From positions 62,001-126,000 of the forward strand of contig JAQGBZ010000149.1 in NCBI GenBank assembly GCA_034687125.1: 64,000 bases of DNA, in the 5' to 3' direction. Positions 55,201-64,000 of this stretch are shown one piece after another; position 1 is the first letter of the stretch; each line of letters opens with the position of its first letter. Source of the DNA: Neelides folsomi. Its lineage: Eukaryota > Arthropoda > Collembola > Neelipleona > Neelidae. Below the pieces are notes generated by a model, which had not been told where the DNA came from, searched no databases, and worked only from the letters and a program-made list of their open reading frames with translations. The translations under genes were made by a program, and so were the position numbers.

Positions 55201-57302
55201 TCAAAGAAAATAAAACTTTCTTTGCTTCGTCAATCCAAGACATGGAAAATGATAGAAACTTTGAAAGGAAGCGAACAAAGTAAATCTTTCCACAAAAGCT
55301 TAATAGCTAACCTTCACAATAACTAAATATTAGCCCTACCTGGAAATCTCTTCAAAGCCTAAATTTTCAGAAAATCCGATCAAAGAAGTAAAATGAAATG
55401 ATGCACAATGTATGAATCTAGTAAGAGTAAAAATAAGTAGGAAAGTTGTCAACTTTTGCCTGTTGGAAATAATTTTAAAAAGACCTTACTGCTATGCAAA
55501 AACGGAATTTATCAACTCGCAGTGAATTGGTACACAACTACAGAATGAAGTTTGAATAAAAAGTAATTTTCAATTTTTGCGACGCAGTTTGGATCAAATG
55601 AGATATAATATTGATTAAGATCCAATGACACTCACTATGAAGGGGAGCATAAGATACGTATAACGATATCATTATAAAATACTATACAAAAAGTACAGGC
55701 TTATAATTTAGACCTTTTCACATCTATTCACACGTAAATAAACAGCCTGAAAAGTTGGAGTTTATAAAAGATTTTTAAAGTTTCCTTTAATCTCTTTTTG
55801 CTTTTGGAATATGAAATTGAAAAAGTAATGTCTTTGTTATCATGATAGAATATTCAACACGCCTTAATGGCGAATTGGAAATATGTTTTGACATTTTACG
55901 CGTCAAATAAAAATTCAAGGATATCGTTCAAATAAGGTTTTTTAAATTACCATTTCACAGCTCCCTAGCTTAAAAATTATCTTTCCCCTCTGCGCTCTCA
56001 ACCAAATGACGATGACTGTAATGGTAATGAAGTAATGATAGATGAGTAAAGTGTGACATCGAGGTATGATAAAATCATGCTAGAACTATCAATAGCATAA
56101 AAGCTCTTCGATATTCTTCAACTTCTAGACAAAAGATATAATTTAGTCAGAATTCCGAACAATGTTTTAAGAAAGCTCGTTATGAAGTGAGAATCCCTTC
56201 ATTTAAAATTTGGTTCCGCCTTGGCAGAAGATGATCTGAATTCATAAAACCCACGATGAGGATCATAATCGGATGCAAGAGCCAATTGAAGATGAGTCTG
56301 TAATTAGAATGGGTTTATTCTAATGGATCTCTTGGTGACATGACGAGGCTCTTCCAACTTTCCACCTAGAATCACAATGAGAACACACTTGGTCGAAATG
56401 TGATCTCATTCTTGCCCTATTCATTCCCCTCTCATTAACCAACCCAGATATTCCTCAAACTCGATCCTCGAGTGAATAATAAATTTATAATGGGGAGATA
56501 GGCGAGCGAGGAGCATAAACGAATTCAAGACCAAGTGCTTGAACCATATGGAAATCGATGATTTATGTTCAATGTGGAGGGTCAATTAGCATAAAATGGC
56601 TAAACTGTTTCACTTACTCAGTCTCAATGCGTAGAACTTCCCCAATAGTAGGGCTGTCCCGCTCGACGCCATCGAGGATGACGAAACCCTTACCGTTTGG
56701 GTCGAGCATAAGGGAGAGGTCAGCGTAGGGATCGAAGGGTTCAATCTCATTTTCTTTATCGTCTATTAATTTATTCCCTCCTTTCCTATTAAAATCAAAC
56801 AAAAAAGATTGATAAATGTAAATTAAATGTTTTTCCTAAAATATTCGAGTAAAAATAAAGTGTCATCAATATGAAATGATCTTTGAATGTGATGATAAGG
56901 TTAAAAAACACATAAATAAAAATTGAAAAATTACTTTTTATAAATAATTTGGCTGATGTTGCTCGGTTGGGCATAATGTACTTTATCATGTTTAATCCTC
57001 GGCTCATCCCGTTGGTGACGAAGGACGAGTTTGGTGGCTGCTATCAATTTGCTATTTGCATATTGGTTCTCGGCCGTGTCTCCTCCGCCGAGGATTTTTC
57101 CCGGCGTTCCATCGGCCGAACCGGCAGATCCTCCACCTCCAGGCTGAGCTTCATTGCCTGTTGCGGAAAGTCCGCCGAGTCCGCCGCCGCTTGTAAATTC
57201 TCCGTTCGAGTTGATTCGGTAGTGGACGTCAACAATGAGGAGGAGGGTGAGACAAATGAGGGCCCCTGAGAGGGCAAACCCCAGCCGCTCCTTTAGCTTC
57301 AT
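46298..57302 (-). CDS. FAM20C: FAM20C-like secretory pathway protein kinase
   Basis: Golgi-lumen kinase that phosphorylates secreted proteins on S-x-E motifs. Seven exons: 57302-56935, 56785-56618, 48836-48627, 48555-48445, 48365-48157, 47874-47523, 46520-46298; 546 residues, phases close. A type II signal anchor lies at about residues 8-26 ([16 protein letters not shown]), then a Gly-rich stem. Kinase residues are all present: K246 in AMFKPMR, E272 in [13 protein letters not shown], catalytic D418 in [11 protein letters not shown], and metal-binding D438 in [10 protein letters not shown] (vertebrates have DNGRGFG). The conserved disulfide segment [12 protein letters not shown] and [13 protein letters not shown] are present. 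The C-terminus [19 protein letters not shown] is FAM20C-type. Because the catalytic residues are intact, it is not a FAM20A-like pseudokinase. Intron 2 is 7.8 kb, and intron 6 contains MYCBP on the other strand. Confidence 0.95.
46688..47357 (+). CDS. MYCBP: c-Myc-binding protein (MYCBP / AMY-1), nested in FAM20C intron 6
   Basis: Small helical adaptor that binds MYC and AKAPs in vertebrates, found in cytoplasm, nucleus and cilia. Three exons: 46688-46756, 46848-47063, 47196-47357; 148 residues, phases close. The core matches the family: [20 protein letters not shown], then [20 protein letters not shown], followed by a C-terminal coiled coil ([20 protein letters not shown]). Longer than the human protein (103 aa), with a ~25-residue N-terminal and a ~25-residue C-terminal extension. 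The gene lies wholly between FAM20C exons 7 and 6. Its ATG is 168 bp from the last FAM20C exon, and its AATAAA is at 47407, so its promoter and 3' end both fit inside the host intron. Confidence 0.9.
47407..47412 (+). terminator. Putative MYCBP polyadenylation signal AATAAA
   Basis: AATAAA 50 bp after the MYCBP stop and about 110 bp short of the host gene's exon 6 on the opposite strand. Confidence 0.6.
48935..48968. repeat. Perfect 15-bp inverted repeat with 4-base loop
   Basis: TCCTCAGTTTAGGGG, loop TTAT, then CCCCTAAACTGAGGA. It is in FAM20C intron 2, 99 bp upstream (in transcript direction) of exon 3. It would fold into a stable stem in RNA of either strand. Confidence 0.95.
49329..49345. 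repeat. Perfect 17-base CpG-rich palindrome
   Basis: ACGGTACG, one central T, CGTACCGT. It contains four CpG in 17 bases, unusual in this AT-rich intron, and resembles a dimeric protein-binding site more than a hairpin. Confidence 0.9.
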
Positions 57303-60300
57303 CGGTCTCCTCCGGGCCCTAGTTCTCGATTACACAGCCCCTTCAGGAACATCTGGAATGTAGACAGAAGCTCAGTTGAGTAATTGCATTAAATATGCGC
57401 CAAAACACAACACACTCTCGTCAATAATAATATTACTAGGCACACACACATCCACAAGACCACGTATTTAGTGAATAGAGAATGATGAAGGGACGTGGAG
57501 CAGATTGCTTATAATATGTGCGTGTATAAAGGAAATGATGATGAAATGAAGTTCTCTCTCCGTAAATGGAGATGAGGCATTTTAAGGCTTTTAGTGCAGC
57601 GTAAACTTATTAAAACACTTTACGCGAAATGAAGAAGCGACTCATTTAAATTTTATTCCAAGTATTTTCTCAACTACTTCAGCTTGGAGGAAATGATGAA
57701 AAAGCCAAGACTTCTGTTTGCACTTTATTCCGATTCGTGTAGGAAGTTTGTTTTAGGCAAAGGTTTAAGAATTGAAGCTATAATAATACACGTAGACTTA
57801 TAATACAAAAGTCTTGGCAAGTCTTTTCCTCGAAATTAACTCACTTTGAGAGAAGAAAACAATTTAATTTTAATACTTTGGAAATGCCATAATTAAATAA
57901 AAGAACTCTCGACCGTCGGAGAAGGAAGTTTGAACGTAAAAGTAAGTGTACATCCTCACTTATAATAAACGACCAAACAAACGACAATTACAATTCCGTT
58001 TTCCATCTTTCAAATTCAACTCATTTCAAACTCAATTTCAAATCTAAAGGAATTCCTTCAACACTTTCAAATTGTCCACCCGACAGAGTCAACATAATGG
58101 AAAATGTGAGTGAACAAATAATTCGAAGTTCATTGAGGCAGCCATGTGCGAAGACATGTCAACCACAATTTTTTTCCATTATGTAACATCGTTGTTGGAA
58201 ATAATTTTACGCCATTTATTTTACACTTGGATGTTTTGCCCAAAATTCAATCCTACTCGTAGACTTGCATTATATTTATTGTAAGTGCATATAATGCCGG
58301 TGACTCGTACAGCCATCCACATTGAGCAGAACTGAGAAGCATGTGCCCTCCATACATTAAACATTTTCCTCTCATTGACTCTCAATCAGTTTATTTATGA
58401 GGTCGAGAGTAATTGCAAAAGGAGTCTACATATTATCAGAAAAGTATGTATCTGTGTACATTAGGTACAAAGTCATACATAGAATAGCTTCAATTCACCA
58501 CTGGCATTATGGGAGTGGGAATTATTCCTACTAAACATTTGTACAGACGGAATTAAGAGAGTGGAAAATTCTTGGCTTCAAACTAGAAAATAAAGGTTTA
58601 AATCGAAGAGTGTGGGCAGGAGAGATCAAGTGTAAATGTGATTGAGCTCAAGAACGAACCAGAAGAGTTATTTATATAAACCCCGTCTGTTTCCACTCTT
58701 TTTTAGAGGTGAATAATCGAATAATTCGATAGCGTTTCTTCCTCCACTTTGACCCGAATCTCAAAACTTAGAAAAACTCAAGGGTATAAGATGAGGAATA
58801 GGAGAAGAGCGAGATAGAAAAGTTAGGAATATAAGTGATGCTTCCTCATCATTGGATCTTCTCCTCTGCGCGACCCTTTCCTTCTCAAACTCTTCCGTCG
58901 AGTGGTTAGACGAAAGGAAAAAAGCATATCAAATTCAAATATGTATTTCAACCTTTTTGAGCAAACAAGGAACTTGAGATCTTCTCCTACTTTCTTCCCT
59001 CAACTTTCAACTGTTACATTCTAAATATGTATAATAAGTTTAAGTATATAAAAAAGCTACTCATGTCCAGGGAACTTTACTTCTATGCAGTATGAGCGAG
59101 AATAGTGAAAAAGTAGAATCAAATAAGTGAAAGCGCATTCAAGTGTAGGTATACTACATATAACTCGTATGCTTAAACACATTTTCCCATCATCGCATCT
59201 CTCTCTTTTGGTAACTTTTTTGAAAGAGAAAAGCATTTTTCTCTCAACGCTAAGCCCCAGACTTCCGCTTTAATTCTATCTTTACATTTCATTTATTTTT
59301 GAGTAACATTTTTATAAAATTCGATTTGAAAAATGACAAGAACAATAAGAATAAACATTATATCATAATGTGCATTAAGTTCATTATCAAATTAATTTCA
59401 AAGTTATTAACGCGTGAATTAATTAAAATATTTATAATATCATTAACTCGATGTATGATTCCTCAGAGAGTATTTTATAAAATATTAGGGTAATACATGG
59501 GCTATTTATTATTCCTAATATATTAATAGCTATAATACCGGCACCGGTAGTAGTATAGTATTTATAATCGAAATTGTCACTGCTATGCTTCAATAAAATT
59601 CCCCTTTTATAAAACGGCGTCGGAAATATTTGACCACAAATTCTTTCTACCATATTAAGAATTTGACATATTCTTTGGATGTCATGTGATGATAGATTGA
59701 TAAAATATTGAATATTTCTCATCTTTGCAGAATATCAGTTCAATACTCGTATATTATTTTGACTATTTTATAAACAATATACTGATATTTAATGAAGAAA
59801 TAAAAGAAAGGGAAATTAATCCATATTTTATGATTTTCTCCCAGTAAGCCACCAAAAAAGAAAACACCACATTACAAATAAATCCTTGGCCAAACAATGC
59901 CCGAAAGGATCAAACAATAAAAGTCTTTCTCAATTTAATTTTAATTCTCGGGAAGAAATATGAGGGTGAGGATGTGGAAAGAAAAGAAAATCCCAGCACG
60001 AACGAACTCGCAGTAAATGATATTACAAATACAAAATGTACTATCTCTAAAATGATCCTTTCCATTTCTCCATTTTTTCCTATCAATTTTAATTACAATA
60101 ATTGAAGGACTTTTATTTGATAGAAACTAATTTCGGTCATTTTTGTGCTTTCTAATTAATTGAGAAATGTTAATAAAAAAGTATAGGGAAAGCAGAGATA
60201 TATGGCTTGATAAGATTGGAGGTAACTCAATTCGATAATTTTTCCCATCACAGAAGTTAAGAGCAATTTGGTAATTTGAATGACAAAATAAAGTGTTTTT

Positions 60301-63300
60301 CACTTTTAATTAGTTCAAATTACTTTTACACGTGGACAAGACAAGGAGAAAGTTGAATCGATAATTTCTAATCTAGGAAATTAATTGAAAATGTCAAGAT
60401 AGGGTATAGGGGGAAAACCGCATAGAAGGAACCACAACTAAACTCTGTAGTGAAGTTTAAGTAAATTGAGAGTGTAGACGGGGATTGACAATAGGAACCT
60501 CCTTATTTTGAGGGCAAGGAAATTCAAATTATTCGATTTAATGAACTGAAAGCTTTTCCATGTGTCTTCCTTACTCCTCCTCAATTCAAAAACGATCTGT
60601 GGATTCAGACAAATGTTCGAAGTTCACTCAATGTCATAGGAAATGGGAGGAAATGTCTTCTAAACTGATCTCCCCTCTTCGACTCTTTAAATTAAATTTC
60701 GAGGATCTTAAAGTCATTTCAAATTGCTCCTTGCTCCCTTCCCAGTAATTCAATACAAACAATGGAATAAAATATTGAAGCAATTATTAATTAAATCACC
60801 TTATAATTTTCTAATTATCTTAAGTTAATTTCTTTCTTTGTATTTCCTCAAAACGGGAGTTTTGAGATATACAAACTTACGATTAGAATGTCTGTGACTC
60901 GAATAGTGGAATAGAAAAAAATTTGCCAAATATCCAAGTTGATTTCTTAGAAGCCAGAAGGGTCGTGATGGTGTGAAGGGAACTTTTGATAATAGTAAAA
61001 TGAGTGTGAACCTGTGAACACTCTGAGATATTTTTGATGTTGACAAAAGAGAAACCGCATGGCGCACTTGAAGAACAATTTAAGGGAAACTTTGTTCTCT
61101 CGCACCCGTCGTGGCTCCCATTGTTTCCTCATTCCACCAAGTTGAATGGGAGCTGAAGTTCAATTCAGAGGGCAAAATGACAATAATTGTGACAGCTGAA
61201 AGAGAATGTGATATGTGAGAGTGACCTCTGAGTGCCTCCTCGTCACCCTCACGTGAAAGGGAGATTGTGCGAGAGACGTATTCAGTTGGCAAAGTGCATT
61301 TCCCACTTCCATTTCACTTCAGAGCAGAACGTGGAAATTCGTACAGGACGTTCTTCACAAGAATAGCAAACTATGCGGGTAGATGAATGTCTGACACTTA
61401 TACGAGAACTCCAACGTCATACTCTTAAATACATATACTCTACATAGAATATCTTCCTAGTAGCTGTACATCCAGATCTAAGACTTCCATCTCCGTCCGT
61501 CATTGGAAGACCGCGATTCAAAATAATCTCCAACGACCACACCGTTTAATTTCCCACAATGAAAAGGACGGCGGGAGTGAAGAAAGGGAAGAGAAATCTG
61601 AGAACTTTCCCATCTCTCCCTTTTACCTTCCTCAAACACGAGGACGGGGGGAATTTCAATGACAAGACGAGACTCTTCTTATTTACTTCCCTCACACTCA
61701 AACCTCATTCATCAACTTCAAATCCGCCATCCGATTCTGAGGAAGCTTTAGAGCATAAAAAACTTTTTAAAACTTTTCCACCTCAAAATGATGAATTTTT
61801 GCTGAAAGCCCGTGCACTTAAAATCCCTCAAGAGAGTAAATGAGTTTTAAAAAACCGATATCTCCATCAATCGTCGGCCATAATGATCATAATTCTTCTC
61901 AAATCGCTTTCCTCTTATCTAGACACATGTGAGGGCAAGTCCAATGAGACATGTAAATCCTCAAATTGTAGACGCAGGAAAATAAAATGCTAATGCAGCT
62001 GCTGACGATGAGTTTGGGATCTTAAATTGCATCTTTGCATTTTAATATTCCTTCCAATATTACATAATATTGCATATAACTGTATGATTATACTTTTATG
62101 TAGAAACCATCAAGAATCTTCAAAGTGAAATTTTTATATTGCGGCAAAAGATGATTCTCTTTTTGATAACTCAAAATATGAAAAAATGTCAATTTCCGAA
62201 CTAAGCACTTTTGCTTCACAATCTCCAAAGGTCTCAATGAGGAAATGTAAATAAGATGTACTTTAATACAAATAAAATCAAATCTCCCTTCTCTGATTCT
62301 GGAAGGGCAAGATGGGGTTGAAGGAGTCATGCCCCAAGACAAGGAATTCAAGGTCTCATCCTTTTCCAACTATCTCAGCAGAACGCTTAAGCACATTGAA
62401 AGATAAAAAACCCGAATCTTCGACCAATTATATCGATCTTTGTACAAACTAAACTAGTACTCACATACCTACTACATATAAGGATATGAATGTTGATCAG
62501 TAATATAATGAGGACACTATTCCATATCCTTCACTAAACCCTATTAAATTTTCCTGTTATTATAAAAAAAACAATAGCATAAAGGAGCTATTAAGAAAAT
62601 AATACAAAATAATTGCGTGTACTTTGCATATTCAAACATGGACATTCTTTTCATTAACCATTTGAAACCTACTTAAATATTTAATAATATCACAATATCA
62701 TTCTAGCATTGAAAGTAAAATAGAAAAAGTATCTATGCATTCACAATCAGAATAAGTTAGAATGTTTACCAATTCACACAGTGCCAAGAAAATACACGTG
62801 CCTTTTATCTTTTTAAGATGGGCTTAAGAATCCATTGTTTCAATTGAGTGGCTCAGAATAATTAATCCACTTAAATATTATATTTACCTAATCTCCAGAT
62901 TACATTTTCCAGCAGCTCTCAATTACTATTCAAAATATTTAAGTCAAATAAAGAGCAAAAAGGAAAGGTCATTCACACGTTGTGAGCAGAGGAACGGCTG
63001 CGAACACAGCGAGGGCATACAACATGCTTTTAATGTTAGTCTTATAAGAACTCCTTTTCCACAGCTCCGTACCTTTTAAAAAGTGAAGTTCTTGAAGCAA
63101 AACCCATGAAAGATCATCCATTCCGTCTCCCTGCTTCAACTCCCTCTACTTCCACTACACATCATACCCAATGAGGTTTTTATCCATCAAGTCCGCTACC
63201 ACTACGTACACAATATTTACGACCCGTCCACAAAGATTGCCTCACTTAAACGATGAGTTTGAAGAGATAAAATTGAAAGATCCTTAATTGAGGAAATACG

Positions 63301-64000
63301 CAGTTCGAGATCTTCAAAGGTCTCCACAAATGAGCCATAATACACAAAATAATGTTTCAAATAATGTCTAAATCTAATTTAAATTAGCTCCCTCAATTCA
63401 AAATGGTTTGTTGAACTAAACTACTAAAAAAGCAATCGAGTAACTGAATGATGCATTATTCATCCCCTTAATAAATAATATAATAGTCCTCGACATTGAA
63501 ATTTCATATGTGTCACTTTGTCTGTTTGAAAATAGAAACCTTCCTTGAGGTTTATCCACAATTGTGTAAAAAGCGTTTAAACCCTTCTGCGAGTGACATT
63601 CAAATTTACCACAAAAAGCTCCTTGAACCGGATAAAGACATTTGGATCAAATCCATGGATGAGGATCTAACAAAGGAGACAATCGTCGTTGGATCGTATA
63701 CATTCAAATTTTGATAGAACTTCCAGTCCGGTTTGCCCTTTGAGTGAGTGGATTTTGGGATGAATAAATGAATCGAAGGTTTCCTCTCTTTCCAACAACG
63801 CTCAAGGCGTTCAAGTTATAAAACTGTATAAATTATGTTCCACAACCCAATCTCTGGATCTAAATATACATGAAGGGAAGGGTCTTTGAAATATTAAATT
63901 TGGAAATGAAACTGTTTGCCACTCGAAATAAGTAAATCCTTTAGATTCAATTCTCCTCGGTTTTCATTTCATGTGATTTCTCCTCCTACTTAAGTCCCTA
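57303..64000. other. Upstream region of FAM20C, no supported gene
   Basis: About 6.7 kb. The first ~100 bp are GC-rich and are probably the FAM20C 5' UTR. Further right, small open stretches (59432-59722 minus, 61559-61843 plus, 63496-63714 plus) show no known motifs. A TATATAAA followed by CCCCGT is at 58673-58680 on the plus strand without a gene behind it. Exons of a gene starting or ending outside the window could be hidden here. Confidence 0.55.

Larger units (their letters stand above)
48837..56617 (-). other. FAM20C intron 2 (7.8 kb)
   Basis: The largest intron in the window. It contains two perfect inverted repeats (48935-48968 and 49329-49345). It also holds many small purine- or pyrimidine-rich open stretches (for example 54340-55025 and 50171-50383) with no recognisable domain and no consistent splice context. 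A role in regulation is possible but not shown. Confidence 0.7.

Noticed and set aside
59432-59722. 96-codon minus-strand open stretch with TACCGG..CCGGTA inside
   Set aside because: No domain recognised and the composition is Ile-rich like the surrounding AT-rich DNA. The short inverted repeat alone is not convincing.
61559-61843. 94-codon plus-strand open stretch with a basic N-terminus
   Set aside because: No recognisable family and no supporting splice or promoter context. Cannot be told from chance.
63496-63714. 72-codon open stretch with protein-like composition near the right edge
   Set aside because: Could be part of an exon (an AG lies at 63534-63535), but no family is recognised and no partner exon is visible in the window.

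Overview
This is an AT-rich, intron-rich animal nuclear sequence. It holds twelve protein-coding genes on both strands, with introns from about 50 bp to 7.8 kb. No tRNA, rRNA or CRISPR array was seen. Families such as Scribble (LRR plus PDZ), FAM20C, LC3, spartin and a single-lipoyl pyruvate dehydrogenase E2 show a bilaterian animal. The E2 sequence and the look of the introns lean towards an ecdysozoan, probably an arthropod (a crustacean such as a copepod would fit), but the species is not fixed by this window. I reassembled exons by hand from splice signals and family alignments. Reading phase closes across every junction in every multi-exon model, which is strong internal support.

Layout, left to right. 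1-2.3 kb: no recognised gene. 2.3-14.1 kb, minus: Scribble polarity protein, 16 exons, 3' end uncertain. 14.1-17.2 kb: intergenic. 17.2-19.5 kb, plus: dihydrolipoamide acetyltransferase (PDH E2), tail-to-tail with PRPF6 (19.7-23.9 kb, minus). PRPF6 is head-to-head with the ribosomal oxygenase NO66 (24.6-27.5 kb, plus), which is tail-to-tail with archease (27.8-29.4 kb, minus). Archease carries a dead Tc1/mariner-type element in an intron and a small hairpin MITE just upstream of its start codon. Spartin (30.3-32.5 kb, minus) and an unrecognised coiled-coil protein (33.8-34.9 kb, minus) follow. A theta-class glutathione S-transferase (35.2-36.2 kb, plus) is divergent from the coiled-coil gene. 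A small secreted cysteine-rich protein (39.0-39.5 kb, plus) faces an LC3/Atg8-family gene (40.1-42.5 kb, minus). The rest is dominated by a FAM20C-like secretory kinase (46.3-57.3 kb, minus). A complete MYCBP gene (46.7-47.4 kb, plus) is nested in its last intron. 57.3-64 kb is the FAM20C upstream region without a gene I can support.

The genes are mostly unrelated housekeeping functions (splicing, PDH complex, ribosomal protein hydroxylation, tRNA ligase activation, autophagy, lipid droplet/endosome function) and do not form one pathway. The main oddities are: a Scribble with three PDZ domains instead of four, a GC-AG intron in DLAT, a nested antisense MYCBP, a 25-nt microexon in archease, two different transposon relics around archease, a set of introns starting GTT rather than GTA/GTG, and perfect inverted repeats in the largest FAM20C intron. 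I did not find a clear new multi-gene system.
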